From Coptis chinensis (lineage: Eukaryota; Streptophyta; Magnoliopsida; Ranunculales; Ranunculaceae): a stretch of 64,000 bases of DNA. Shown here piece by piece: positions 23,731-35,645 of the stretch. Location of the stretch: assembly GCA_015680905.1 (NCBI GenBank), contig CM027380.1, positions 37,626,001-37,690,000 on the forward strand. The letters run 5' to 3'. Made by a program: the position numbers and the translations under genes. The notes below the pieces were generated by a model. The model was given only the letters and a program-made list of their open reading frames with translations. It searched no databases and had not been told where the DNA came from. Position 1 is the stretch's first letter. Each line of letters begins with the position of its first letter.

Positions 23731-25202
23731 TGATAAGAGCCCAAACTGTAGTTTTAACCCCTTAATAATCATACTTTTAGACCAATTATGTGAATAATAA
23801 GTAAGAGTTAATACTGATTACGTGTTTTTATGCATTTCAGGCTTCAAAGTCCATTATGTGCAGAAATGTGCCACTTTAGCTAGATAAAGGAGCAATGGTT
23901 GGTTGCTAAGGAGTTCTATGATTAAAGGCCAAGATTCAAGAAGACAAAGCCTTTCTAAAGCCCGGTCAAAGTTGAAAAGTCAAAGTCAACGCGGGCAGAA
24001 ACAGCACACAAAGTCAGCAGAACTTCCGAAGACCATATCTTTGGACTCAGACCTCGGAATTGGGCCTACCTTATGTCAAAACGACTGCCTCGGAAAGAGC
24101 TTTCCAATGGTCTAAGCCTTGACCCAATCAGAGGAGCAGAAGTGGACAAAACATCTGTCAGAGCCAACTGCAGCTGAAGAGCCCATTTTGGACTAAAGAA
24201 ATTGGGTTAATCAGGCCCAAAACATGGCTCCAAGCCCATGCACGATTTTTGGATCTGAAAGTATAAAAACAAAAGCTTAGCTCTTTGTTAATGGTAGATA
24301 GTTAGACCTAGATTAGAATTAGATTAGTTAGCCTCCATTAATGAGTTTTAGAACTTAGTTTTAGAATTTCATTTCTTGTTTTAGATTAATTTCTTGAATC
24401 ATTGAATATCATTCATTAGATAAATAAAATAGTTATTATTCTTGTCATTTCGATTTTTGTTATTTCAATCTATTAGATCTAGTTTTAATTATTGTTGGTT
24501 ACCATTTCTTAGTTGTTAATTAGATTTTAATTATTGTTTAATTTAGATTAGTAAATTTCGAATCTTGATATTATGTTTAGTTTAGATTCATATGGAAATG
24601 ATTGCGGAATGATTCTCGGCTAAACCTCCATTAGAGGTGGTTGAGAAGCCTTGATGAAAGCTTGATTCCGATTATCGTAGAGTCGTCGTAATTTCTATTC
24701 CACTCTAGAAACGATTAATTCGCCATGAGAATGGGTTTAATCGTTCACATGCTAGTTATGAATTGGTAGAAATGTCATGTGTAATTAGGGATTAGGAAGA
24801 ACCAATTGTTCTCAAGCGTGAGCGATTCAATTCGATTACGATGATTTGTCGTTAGTGAGTTAAGTTGAGTTAAGGTGGAATCAATCCCCCCTAATTCCGT
24901 ATTATAGAATCAACATAGTATTTCCGTAGTTGAATCAATTATAGTTTGTATCTTGTGGGTAGTTGCATCGTAGTATAATTCCCCCTCGTAAAACTCTCAT
25001 TAGACTTAAGACCGATTAATTAGACTAGGAAACATTCCATGCTAGAGAACTAGGAGTGGAACGAATTTGTTACTCCACTCTATTTCGATAGAATTGAGAA
25101 TAGAAACTTTGATAAATATAGGCTCATAACCTAGTTTAGTTTACTTATGTTTTGAGTTCATCGTTTATTTCGTAGGTAAACTATTCATTTTATGTTTTAT
25201 CA
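23731..25202 (+). repeat. 3' LTR of inner element, 1472 bp
   Basis: Starts TGATAAGAGCCC and ends TATGTTTTATCA, directly followed by TCCCC. Nearly identical to 16251-17712. The small plus-strand frame at 23903-24115 lies wholly inside the LTR. Confidence 0.95.
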
Positions 25203-26479
25203 TCCCCTTGGTTTATATTACCATTACAGTAAATACTGTGTATTTCAAAGGCGGTGTTTGTTGACTTAGGATTAGGCACTGCTTGACTTGGAAACACGCT
25301 GATTTGGTTATTATTTTGGTTAGAAGACATGTCAATAACCTTTTGGCACAAAGACTGCATCATTTGCATTGTTTGTTTCATCATATTAGAGTTTTGATCA
25401 TGCTGATCTTTCATCAAGTTGGAGTTTTATTGCATAATTTGATTTTGTTTCTCCAACAAGGTCACTACTACTTTGTCTGTAGATGGTTGTATTGGAATTA
25501 AAGCTTGTTGGCGCTCATGTCTTGATGTTGATAGTTCCGGGTTATGGGTACTAAACTCTCTATTCGGTCACCTAAGTTCCCTTTGTCCTTGATATTGAGT
25601 TAACTGGTTGAAGTGTGATGGTTGTGGTGGTGTTTGTGCATAGACTAGAGGACAATAGAAGTCGGAATGCTCAAGACTACAATAGACATTACAACGAGTA
25701 GAGTTAATGTTCATGACTGGAGTGGGTTGTTGTTGAACAGAGATGACATCTACCTTTTTTGTGAGGGCATCGATAAGAGTTTTAAGCTCGGGATCATATT
25801 TAACCTCAAGAGAAGAAGGAGAGGAGCGGGAGGAATCGTTACCTCCCCAATTGTTGTTCTTCTTAGATTGATCTTCTAAGAATTTATAAGCCTCCAAGGC
25901 TCCTTTACTAAGAAAACTACCCCCAATCATGATATCTAGAACCTCCTTATGATAATGTGAAAGCCCCTTGAAGAAAGCATGAACAAGCGTGTCTTTCGCA
26001 AGATTATGATGCGAGCATTCAATGAGAAGATCAGTGAAACGATTCCAGGCCTCTGAAAAGGATTCATGAGGGTTCTGGCTGAAGAAATGAATCTTGTGAA
26101 GCATTTCATCTGTCTTCAGTGGTGGGTAAAACTGTTCCATGAACAATTGAACAAGTTGAGCCCATGAGTCCATCGAGTTTGGCGTTTGGGCAGTTAACCA
26201 AGACGCCGCCTTATCGGCTAAGGTGAAAGGGAATACCCTTAGTTTAATTTGTTCCACACCAACCGTGGGATGGTGGAATGTTGTTAGGACTTGTTCAATC
26301 CTACGCATGTGCTGATAAGGTTTTTCATGGTCTAAACCATGAAAAACGGGTAACAAATTAAAAATATTTGGGGGAATTCGGAAATCCCCTACTGGGTCTG
26401 CTAGAACGATGCAAGATTTAGGGCTATCGCTCAAGGCTTTATAGAAGTCAGAGAGAGGAGTCTCTCTTTCTTCAGCCAT
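25203..26479 (-). pseudogene. gag of outer element
   Basis: Starts at the ATG at 26479 (minus strand), giving MAEERETPLSDFYKALSDSP. 303 codons are open, then a TGA (25565-25567) and a TAA (about 25422) interrupt the same frame before the inner element splits it at 25203. The middle has the retrotransposon gag signature (ASWLTAQ, SWAQLVQLFMEQFYPP, SFSEAWNRFTDLL, about residues 90-180). Near the C end is a degenerate Cys-His box (CNVYCSLEHSDFYC). Then comes a Gln/Met-rich segment (MMKDQHDQNSNMMKQ). Frame arithmetic shows it reads on into the protease at 16250. Confidence 0.9.
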
Positions 26480-27761
26480 TATATCAGGTGGTGTGTGTGA
26501 AATTTTTAGATAGGCGTGTGGTATTTATGTCTACGAAAAACAAGCCTGATTATACTAGAATTAAAACTCCTCTGACAAAAGAAACGAGGAGTGGAAGAAG
26601 GGAATACCTGATTGCGTCCTTGCTTCACTTATAAATAGCGTCTTATTCACGCGTGTTCAGTATATATAACAAGTTAGAACACTGAAAAACTTGAAAATTG
26701 AAAATTTGAATCAAACCTGCGAAAATCCGGCAAAATCAGCTGAAGGCGCAGGTGTGCTCAGTGCAAATTTGAGTTCCAGTGTTTTGAGCGCGGGTCGCGC
26801 TTGTTATGGGCGCGGGTCGTGCTCAGCTTCCAATGTTTTGAGCGCAGGTGCGCTTCACTTGGGCGCAGGTGCCCCTCAGGGTCTTCGAATGTCCAGTGTT
26901 TTGATTGCGGGTCGCGCTCGGTATGGGCGCAGGTCACGCTTCAGGGTTTTCAAGTTTTAGGCCTTTCATCGTACTCCAAAAAATTTGAAATTTTTATAGT
27001 AATTTGTTAAGACATCTATCAAGTAGCCTGTACAATTTCAGATCAATCGGAGTTACAAAAGTCCCTCTACTGCCCTGCAAAGTTTGCAAAACAGTTTTTG
27101 GACACAATACAAACAATCGAATGGTTAACCTATCAAAACAAAGCCAAAAATTTCCAAATTTTTACTGGAGACTCCTGACAGATCCTACTTGTTCCTGTAA
27201 AACTTTAGAGCAATTAGAGTTCTACAACCTCTCCTTATCAGCTGGTGTTTCAGATATTAAGTGTTTGCAATACTGCAGAAACACACTGGAAACACTCTAC
27301 TATTTAGGAGGTCAAAACAAATAAAAAACTCGTCAAATTTTTACTACAAACTCCTGACTTAGGATAGATACTCCTGTAAAAATTAAAGAATTTTTAGAAC
27401 TCCCTAAGTAACCTTACTCATCTGTGTTTCAAGAACATACGGTGTGAAAACTGAAATGCAGCACTGTAAAGATCATATTTTTTTCACAAGGTAAACCAAC
27501 TTTGAAAAATCTGAAAATATTCCAGTAAATCAACAACACATTATATATTATGTCTGAAAATTTTCAGAATTTCAAAAATTTAGAAATACCTTCACCGCAG
27601 TGTTTTTCTCTGTGAATCCGCAGCCCCTATGCCTAAAAACAAAGGAACAGTTTCAAAATTCAAGAAATAAGAATGAAAAATTAAAAGGGTGGGTGGGTAG
27701 AGAATGGGGGATTGCCCCTTGGATTCAAGCAATTGAATTCTTGTCTTGAACGAGATTAAAT
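26480..27761 (-). other. Leader of outer element with GC-rich minisatellite
   Basis: About 1.3 kb between primer site and gag. At 26776-26954 three tandem units of 54-63 bp begin CCAGTGTTTTGAGCGCGGGT or a close variant and contain GGGCGC(G/A)GGT. The rest (26955-27700) is AT-rich with no domain. The plus-strand frames 26691-26960 and 26801-27010 only read through the minisatellite. Confidence 0.75.
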
Positions 27762-27800
27762 GGCAGCGGCACCATTTGATAATCGGCAGCGGCGCCATTT
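27762..27800 (-). other. Primer-binding sites of outer element, duplicated
   Basis: On the minus strand, AA then TGGCGCCGCTGCC directly follows the LTR end. It is repeated after ATCAAA as TGGTGCCGCTGCC, 23 bp further in. Complementary to the 3' end of tRNA-Asp over 13 bases, with one change in the second copy. Confidence 0.75.
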
Positions 27801-28806
27801 GATAAACATAAAAATAGTAGAATCCTAATATTAATGTTAACAACACTAATACGTAATCCTACCGTTCTTACGTTTAAATCAATTCTTCTTACTCTCAAAA
27901 CATAATCATGCAATATAATGAGTAAGGATTCGTTCCACTCTTAACTCTCAAAACTTAAACAAATTCAACTAATCAAACCCAAAAGGAACAATGATGAGAG
28001 TAATGATTTGATGTGAAATTTCTATACTACCATTCCCAACATAAGAACAATAATAAGAACATGTCATTATAGAATAAGTAATTAACTTTATAAATCTAAT
28101 AGAATAGTAATAACAATAATTTAATACTGAATTTAAGGCAAGAATAAAAACTAATTAATTAATCGAAAACTAGATCTAGAACTAAGGTTTAATGGCTACT
28201 TTTCTTATCCCAACCTAATTTATTTTCTAACCTAACTATCTACCATTAGCAAAGAGTCAAGCTTTTGTTTTTATACTTTCAGATCCAAAAATCGTGCATG
28301 GGCTTGGAGCCATGTTTTGGGCCAGAAAATCGGGCCCAAAACCCAATTTCTTTAGTCCAAAATGGGCTCTTCAGCTGCAGTTGGCTTCGACAGATATTTC
28401 GTCCAGTTTTGCTCCTCTAATTGGGTCAAGGGTTGGACCATTGGAAAGCTCTTTCCGAGTTGGTCGTTTTGACATAAGATACTCCCAATTCTGAGGTCTG
28501 AGTCCAAAGATACGCCTTCTAAGTTCTCACGACTTGTACATTTATCGCGTGTTGACTTTTCAGCTTTTGACCGGGATTTACAAAGGCTTTGTCTCCTTGA
28601 ATCTTGGCCTTTCTTCACAGAACTCCTTAGCAACCGACTTTTGCTCCTTTATCTCGCTAAAGTGGCACATTTCTGCACATAATGGACTTTGAAGCCTGAA
28701 ATGCATAAAAACACGTAATCAGTATTAACTCTTAATTATTACTCACATAATTGGTCTAAAAGTATGATGGTTAAGGGGTTAAAACTACAGTTTTGGGCTC
28801 TTATCA
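27800..28806 (-). repeat. 5' LTR of outer element, 1007 bp
   Basis: Minus strand starts TGATAAGAGCCCAAAACTG and ends ATGTTTATCA. A close copy of 11039-12051. The reverse of a TATA phrase (TATACTTTCAGATCC) lies at about 28271. Confidence 0.93.
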
Positions 28807-29343
28807 CATAACCTATCCTAACAACTTATCTTGATCATCCAAATCTAATCAAATTGATGGACAAATCTCTTTTTTAAACAACAAAGGAAATTCCCGGGGG
28901 CAGATAAGTAATTTAACTAATTAAACCCTAAAAACATACCCAACTTCTTCTCTTTCTCCTCCCATTCTCACATCTAACCCAAACGTCTCTCTCTCTCTCC
29001 TTAGAAACTCAAACTAAATAACAAAGAAGAAGAACGTTCCCTGACTCCCTAAACCCCATCTCATGAACTGAAGCTGAGAATTTTGGTAAGTTTAAGTCTT
29101 TGTTTTTTGTTAAATAATTTTGTTTAAGTGGAGGTTTTAGGTATATAAATTGAAGGAAATGCCACAACAATGTCGTAGGTAGCAAATGCACGACAATGAA
29201 TGCTTGTAGTTCCAAAATATAATCTCCAAGCATTAGATTTACATAGTCTGGTTTGCAATCATGTAAGCTAATAATTCCACTTTCACACAGACTTCAATAA
29301 TTTTGTAGGATTAAATTGTATATGCCTGAACCTTGCTAGCTAC
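28807..29343 (+). promoter_or_regulatory. Probable promoter, 5' UTR and first intron start of the FRS-like gene
   Basis: Unique DNA between two retrotransposons. It has a telobox-like TAAACCCTAAAAAC (28922-28935), common in plant promoters and leaders, a CT-rich leader with (CT)n at about 28988-29003, and a splice-donor-like TTTTG/GTAAGTTT at about 29078-29090. This is the layout of a plant 5' UTR exon followed by its intron. The next unique DNA downstream (59053) leads into an FRS-like frame, so this is probably that gene's front end, split by the Tat element at 29344. Confidence 0.5.
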
Positions 29344-31144
29344 TGTAGACACCCCATTTTTGCACCCTAGGCATAATTCATTCACGATTTTGTCTTGAAT
29401 TAAATATGATCATATAAGGTGATTTGCTTTCTAGAGTCTTCTTTTCTATATCAAACTTCTTTCTTTTCATCTTCTTTTAGTGTCTTTGGACTCTCCTCAT
29501 CATGTTCTAGCTATGGCTGAAGTTTCGTTGCTTTCTGAGTTTTAAGCTAAAAATTACCAAAATGCCCTTGTAACCCTTTGGACCACAAATCTCGTTTTTT
29601 ATACTCTTTCTTTGGATGAGATTATTTCAAATTTGAATTCCCCTTGAAAAATCCTTCGAAATGAGTACAAGCTTGCCTAGGTCCCTTTTAGATTTCAGAA
29701 ACCCTAATCTTGCCATATCCTGTTCCGGCCCGTTGTGCGCGCTGTTCAGTGCAATATATTATTGGAGTAAGATTTCGACCTAAGGGTATTTTTAAGAGTT
29801 CATGGACCTTCCTAATGGATTAATTAACAATTTTTGTGAAGAAGAGTTTGCCTAATTTTGACCCGGTCAAAGGGAATGTGCAGCATTGAAAATATGGTAA
29901 AAATGGGTTTTTTTATAGATTTTGGACCCGTGCTCGTGGGCTGTGGATCCAGCTCGAGTTGGACCTTTTCATTAGGGTTTCTAGCCCATTTTCAAGCCTC
30001 CAAAAACCTAGAGAACCTTCTTTAATTGTTTGATTTGATTTTCTCCCTAAAATCAAGAATATTCTAGAAAATATGCCATTTTGGAGCCAAGTTTGGAAAC
30101 TCTGAATTATGGGCTCCTTGAGGACGTGTAGGGCTTGATTTTTTGCCTAATCCATCTGAAATATCCAAAGATCAAGGGCCAAGATCGCACCCCTTATCCC
30201 ACCTCTTGAATCAATGGCCAGATTTAAGAGGTGCAACCAAAAAGAGATCAAGCCATTGGATTTTTCTTCATCAACACTCAGCCATTGGATCAAACTCATT
30301 ACCATATTTGAATCCACGCACAAAAGCTATAAATATGGGTCTCATTCACCCACAAAAAAATCTGGAGCTAGGAATTCTGAGTTAATAATCTGGACCTAGC
30401 TATTTAGAGCTAATAGCCTAGTAGTTTTCTTTTCTTGAATGTTCTTTTTTTTCTTTTCTAGTTCATCATTCTAGAGTAGAATTTCTTTAGTTTAATCTGG
30501 AGTTGAAGGTAAAATTTTGACTTTGAGGTTTTTCTAATGAAGTTCTTCGTGTTCTTCATCTTTAGCATTCTTTTCCCCTCTTTCGATCTTGAGTAGAAGC
30601 TTCTTTTCACCAAAAGTTATTTTTTTTTTCTCAAATCACCTGTTTCAATCCAAAAATCATAGTTGTCAATTCCAAATCAAGTTTATCATCATCATTTATC
30701 AACAATCAATCAAGACCATCAATCAATCAATCTACAATCAAGTATGAGACAACATTCCAAACAAGGTGACATCTTTCTTTTCTCTTTTATTTTAATTAGT
30801 ATTGCATATTAGGATTATTTGTTTTTCTTACTTTTATTATAGCATATATTTATTAGTTTTTAAATAATTTAGTGAAGATCATCCAACTTGGTAGATTAAT
30901 TTTTCAAGCTTTCTTCGTGCGCCTATCTTAATACATTACACCTCAATAGAAGTAAGGCTGGTTTTACTAGGCGAGCGTGGGTGCCTAACACCTTCCCACA
31001 TCGTACCTTGACTCCCGAACCCAATAATCATCTAGTTTTGAGGGCTAGTCCTTCACATAGGTTTTACTCAACTTTTCCTTAATAAAGTTAGTGGCGACTC
31101 TAAAATTAATTGCATAGACCTAGGTACAGATTTTTGTGCGTACA
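29344..31144 (+). repeat. 5' LTR of Tat-like element, 1801 bp
   Basis: Starts TGTAGACACCCC, ends TGTGCGTACA. Contains a TATA phrase GCTATAAATATGGG (30326-30339). Compared with the 3' LTR it has an extra 31 bases at about 30255-30290, lying between two copies of GCCATTGGAT, so either this copy gained a short duplication or the other lost it. Confidence 0.93.
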
Positions 31145-31151
31145 GGTTTTT

Positions 31152-31169
31152 TGGCGACTCTGCTGGGGA
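31152..31169 (+). other. Primer-binding site, tRNA-Arg type
   Basis: TGGCGACTCTGCTGGGGA, seven bases after the LTR end. It is the reverse complement of the acceptor arm plus CCA of plant tRNA-Arg(ACG), the primer reported for Ogre/Tat elements. Confidence 0.85.
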
Positions 31170-31302
31170 TGCCTTAGAGAGTCAGACTTACGTTCTCTTT
31201 TGAGGTGTTTCAGTTAAGATAGGAAAGAAGAAGGCTTATTCGGAAGCCAGTTGGAATAGAAAGCCAGGGTTAAGGTTATCTCGTGCAACCATTAACTCGC
31301 TT

Positions 31303-34300
31303 ATGGAAATGGAGAATCTACCAGCTAATTCTCCTCAAGGGTCTCTTCCACTAGCGTCTCATCCAATAGTTAGTTCCCCGCTTATCTCTCAAGGTAAACA
31401 ATCACTGTCTAGCAATGGGCAACCACCCCAAAGAGGTGGTCAGAGTCCAACATCACCCCCTCCTGGATCAGAAGAACTAATGAGACAAGCAATGGAGAGA
31501 ATGCTTCAAGAAATGCTACCAAAATTCATGAACATGGGGCAAGGACAATTTTCTCAAGGGCAATCCACTCCGCTACTGATAAACGTAAAAATGCTAGTTT
31601 ACCTACGAAATGAACGATAAAACTCAAACCGTAAGTAAAACTAAACGAAATTACGTGCCTAGTTTATCAAAGATTGTTCTACTCTCTATATATTGAACAG
31701 ATATAGTGGAGTAGGAAGTTCGTTCCACTCCTAGTTCTTTCACATAGTAATGTTCTCTAAGTATAAATAATCTTAACTAAAGTCTAATGAGAGATTTATG
31801 AATTATAAACTACGATGCAACTACCCACAAGATACGACTAATTAACTTCGAAATGATGCGTTGATTCTATGATAAGGAATTAGGGGGGATTGATTCCACC
31901 TTAATTCAACTTAACTTACTAACGACGAATCGTCGTAATCCGAATTGAACTGCTATACAGAACAATTGGTTCTTCCTAACCCCTAATTACACATGACACT
32001 TCTACTAATTCATAACTAGCATGTGAACGATTAAACCCATTCTCATGGTGAATTAATCGTTTCTAGAGTGAAATAGAAATTACGACGACTCTGCGATAAT
32101 CAGAATCAAGCTTTCATCAAGGTTTCTCAACCCCCTCTAATGGAGGTTTAGCCGAGAATCATTCCGCAATCATTTCTATATAAATCTAAACTAAACATAA
32201 TATCAAGATTCCAACTTTACTAATTTAACGAACAATAATTGAAATCTAATTAATAACTAAGACATGATCAACAACAAGAATTTTAACTAGATCTATAACT
32301 GCTATTGACAAAATCGAAAGGACTAATAATAATACTAATTTATTTATCTAATCAATGAATAACAATACTTTTAAAGGTTTAATCTAAAACAAGAAATGAA
32401 ATGAACTAAACTTAATTAAAAAAACAATTAAAAACTAGATCTATAAGCTAATCTAATGGCTACTTTCTATCCTAAGCTACTAGATATCCTCAGAGTTAAG
32501 TCTTCTTTGTTGATATGGAGGAAATCAGATCCAAAATCGTGCATGGGCTTGGAGCCATGTTTTGGGCCAGAGAATCAGGCCCAAAACCCAATTCCTTCAG
32601 TCCACAGACCCCTTTTTAGCTGGATTAGGCTTCAATAGATTTTTCGTCCACTTTTGCTCCTTTGATTGGGCCAAGGCTTGGACCATTGGAAAGCTCTTTC
32701 CGAGCCGGTCGTTTTGACATAAGGTAGGCCCAAATCCAAGGTCTGAGTCCAAATATACGGTCTTCAGAAGTTCTACTGACTTTGTGCACTGTTTATGCCC
32801 GCGTGGACTTTGACTTTTCACCTTTTGACTGGGCTTTACAAAGGCTTTGTCTTCTTGAATCTTGGCCTTTAATCACAAAACTCCTTAGCAACCAACCATT
32901 GCTCCTTTATATCATCAAAGTGGCACATTTCTACACATAATTGACTTTGAAGCCCGAACGAAAAACACGTGAATCGAGATTAACTCTTAATTATTACTCA
33001 CATAATTGGTCTAAAAGTATGATTATTAAGGGGTTAAAACTACAGTTTTGGGCTCTTATCAGCTACCACCACCAAGGTTTGATTGTAACCTACCTACTCC
33101 ACAAGCTCAGCTGCCTACTAGGAATTTCATGCATCAATCCACCCAACTACAACTTCCTATACCAACTCAGACTCCAAGCTAACCCATCTCCTATATCGAC
33201 CCTACCTACAAGGCACAACCCACCATTCACCATTCATACTATAACCCAAACCAATATACATCCACACCCATGTTCACCCCAAATATATCCCAACCCATGA
33301 GCTCCACACCATTCATGTTCCCTCCTCCATACGTCACACAAACACCACAACCTACTACTTACATGAACACCCAAAATCAAAATCCTATAAGCCAAGATCA
33401 ATACCAAGGTCCAGTGGTAGACAGATTGAAAAAGATTGAGGAAGCACTGACAAAGATCAAAGCGGACGAGTTTGACTTGGATAGTCTCTGTCCATATCCA
33501 TAAATTAGGGTTCCACATGGTTTCAAATTCCCTAAGATGGAGAGATATGACGGAACTGGGTGTCCCAAAGCCCATGTAAAAATGTACGCTAGCTACTTGC
33601 AGCTTATGGGGATCGGGCCAGAACTATTGGTCCAATTATTTCAGAGGAGTTTAAAGGGTGCAACACTGACTTGGTGGATGAACACAGACGCTCAGAAGAT
33701 GAGAATGTGGGCTGAACTTGCAACATCTTTTGTGACCCATTTTTCATACAATACAGACATCCAGATGGGTCGAAGACAATTGAAGACACTCAAGCAAGGT
33801 CCGACTGAGACATTAGCTCAGATTCTAGACAGGCCGTCAGAGACCGAACATATTCGAATGGTGGTAAAAAGTTTGAACTCTGAATATGCAAATTGATTGA
33901 GTCTTAGCTATCATCCATCTTTTCAGGCTTTGGTTTTAGCAGGGACTCAAATTGAAGATGCTTTAACTTGTGGAACTATGACCTCAATTGTGTCATCAGG
34001 TTCAAACGATGCTCAGAAGAAGAAGCCACCTTCAGTTACTGTCAATAAGCCGAAGGACACACATGCCATTGCCACACAAGTACAACCTCAGCCACATACG
34101 CAAATTCAGTCGGAGGTGACAAATCATCCTTTTTCCAATCAAGTCATTTTCCCTCCAAGACAGCAAGACAGGGGTTTTCCCAGGCAACAGAGGCAGTTCA
34201 CAGAATTGGGTTTCCCATTTCAAGTTGTATTGAGAGCTTTAGTCCAACAGGGCTTGATTACATTAATGCAGCCGAGGCCTCCTCCAAATCCAGTGTCGTT

Positions 34301-34535
34301 CTGGTACGATGCTTCGAAACATTGTGACTTCCATCAGGCTCCAGGTCACACGACGGAGAGGTGCATGCTCCTTAAACACCTTATCCAAAACTTAATTGAT
34401 GAGGGTAAGATAGATGCCTCTAGTCTCGACAATCCCAATATTTCGACAAATCCATTTCCAATTCATAATGGAAGAGTTAATACTTTGGAAGCTGTTAAGA
34501 AGGATCCGACATCATTCATCATTCTGATCAGATAG
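31303..34535 (+). pseudogene. gag of Tat-like element, split by a solo LTR
   Basis: First part 31303-31576 (MEMENLPANSPQGSLPLASH, Pro/Ser/Gln-rich). After the solo LTR and one TSD copy (1490 bp) the same frame resumes at 33067. It runs through a Pro/Thr/Asn-rich segment, the gag core (ERYDGTGCPKAHVKMYASYL, LFQRSLKGATLTWW, about 33540-33750) and a Cys-His box CDFHQAPGHTTERC (about 34321-34362). In-frame stops lie at about 33180, 33501-33503 and 33894-33896, so this gag is dead even without the LTR. Stop-free pieces are 33270-33503, 33537-33896 and 33897-34535. Confidence 0.88.
31577..33061 (-). mobile_element. Solo LTR of the inner-type Athila-like family, 1485 bp
   Basis: Minus strand starts TGATAAGAGCCCAAAAC and ends TTTACGTTTATCA. 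Flanked by a perfect TSD GCTAC (31572-31576 and 33062-33066). Similar over its full length to 16251-17712, including the 3' third that the outer LTR lacks. No internal region is present, so it is a solo LTR left by recombination between the two LTRs of a full element. It interrupts gag of the Tat-like element. Confidence 0.93.
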
Positions 34536-34542
34536 ACATCCA

Positions 34543-35645
34543 TTGTTAGCACCACAAGGCCAGTTAATCTTCAAGATGCAGTCAGAAGATGCATGGAAGC
34601 AAACAAAGCCTAGAGGTATCCAATTAAATGAGGTGGTAGTACCATTTCTACATACTCCACAGATTCAAAAGCTGTTCAAGTTGACTAGAGAGCATCTGGA
34701 ATCCTTTATGATGCAGAGGCCCATTACGAAATGGGTAGATCCTTTGAATACATCTCAATCCGCGACATCACAAGTTGGGTCAGAACCTCAAGGACCCGTG
34801 ATTCACCAGAATCCAACTCAGTAGCAGGTGATCCCAACTCTTATCCCCAAGGTCCAGTTTGTGCTAGCCAAGAGTCACGATACCGAGGAGGTTCTAGGGA
34901 AGAAGTTAATTGAGCCCGAGAAAAGTAAAGATGACTCAGCAATCTCACTACATCAGTTGAAACAATTAGAACCTAGTTTGGCAGAGGAATGTGTTGAGAC
35001 TCACGATTTGACAAGAGGAGGAAGGATATACAAGGCACCACATTTACAGAAGGATCAGCTTTTGGCCCAATAGCTTGACCCACAGCTACTGAACCAGAGA
35101 AGCAGGAGGTTAATGAAGTAATCCAACAATTGCAGAAAACCAAGTCCAACATTTCCATATGGGGTTTACTCATGGCATCACCCCAACATAGGCAAGCAGT
35201 TTTTCAAGTCTTGAACCAAGCTCATGTTCCAGCTTCTATCCAGCCGAATGATTTGGCACGTACCGTCGCTTCTCTCAGGAAGACAAACTCCATAATATTT
35301 TCTGATGATGATCTAACCGCAGATGGAATAACCCACACGAAAGCGTTGACTATTACGATGCATTGCAACAACCATAAGGTGCCATTTGTACTGATTGACA
35401 ACGGATCTGGTTTAAATATCTGCCCGGTCAATTCTGCGAAAGCCATTGGAATCATGCCGAAAGACTTCACTTTCACTAAGGATACAGCCAGAGCAGTTCA
35501 TGGGTTTGATAATCAGAGAAGAGAAGTCCTTGGCGAGTTCACAACTGACGTCCAAATAGGTCCAGTCACATTCAAAGTAACATTCTTGGCTATGGACATC
35601 GAGGCTAATTACAATTTCCTTTTAGGCAGACCGTGGCTACCCTAG
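34543..35645 (+). pseudogene. Aspartic protease region of Tat-like element
   Basis: 34543-34824 and 34828-35073 form the linker between gag and protease, ending with a TRGGRIYKAP phrase typical of Tat polyproteins (TRSGR-Y). 35130-35645 (171 codons) is the protease: FVLIDNGSGLNICP with the catalytic Asp at about residue 90, a middle block (VHGFDNQRREVLGEF) and the end LAMDIEANYNFLLGRPWLP. D-N-G-S replaces D-T-G, as often seen in this group. Single stops separate the three open pieces, for example TAG at 34822-34824 and TAG at 35071-35073. Confidence 0.88.

Larger units (their letters stand above)
16251..25202 (+). mobile_element. Athila-like LTR retrotransposon, gag-protease only (inner)
   Basis: Plus-strand element with LTRs 16251-17712 and 23731-25202. 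The flanks TCCCC (16246-16250) and TCCCC (25203-25207) are a perfect TSD, so it inserted as an intact unit into the gag-protease frame of the outer element. Internal order: tandem primer sites, GC-rich leader, gag, protease, about 2.5 kb non-coding, polypurine tract. It is a relative of the outer element (gag and protease clearly homologous) but has longer LTRs (about 1.46 against 1.01 kb) and an unlike LTR 3' third. It has no polymerase or integrase. The coding part carries many indels and stops. Confidence 0.93.
11039..28806 (-). mobile_element. Athila-like Ty3 LTR retrotransposon, gag-protease only (outer)
   Basis: Reads on the minus strand, with the 5' LTR at 27800-28806 and 3' LTR at 11039-12051. 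The flanks CATAA (11034-11038) and CATAA (28807-28811) are a perfect 5-bp TSD. The order from the 5' side is LTR, duplicated tRNA-Asp-type primer site, long leader with GC-rich tandem repeats, gag, aspartic protease, about 2.9 kb without genes, purine tract, LTR. No reverse transcriptase, RNase H or integrase is visible on either strand. An inner element (16251-25202) sits inside its coding frame; without it the element would be about 8.8 kb. Assignment to the Athila group rests on the DLGAS-type protease and the tRNA-Asp primer site. Confidence 0.9.

Noticed and set aside
26691-27010. Gene in Ala/Gly/Arg-rich frames
   Set aside because: Produced by the three-unit GC-rich minisatellite in the outer leader.
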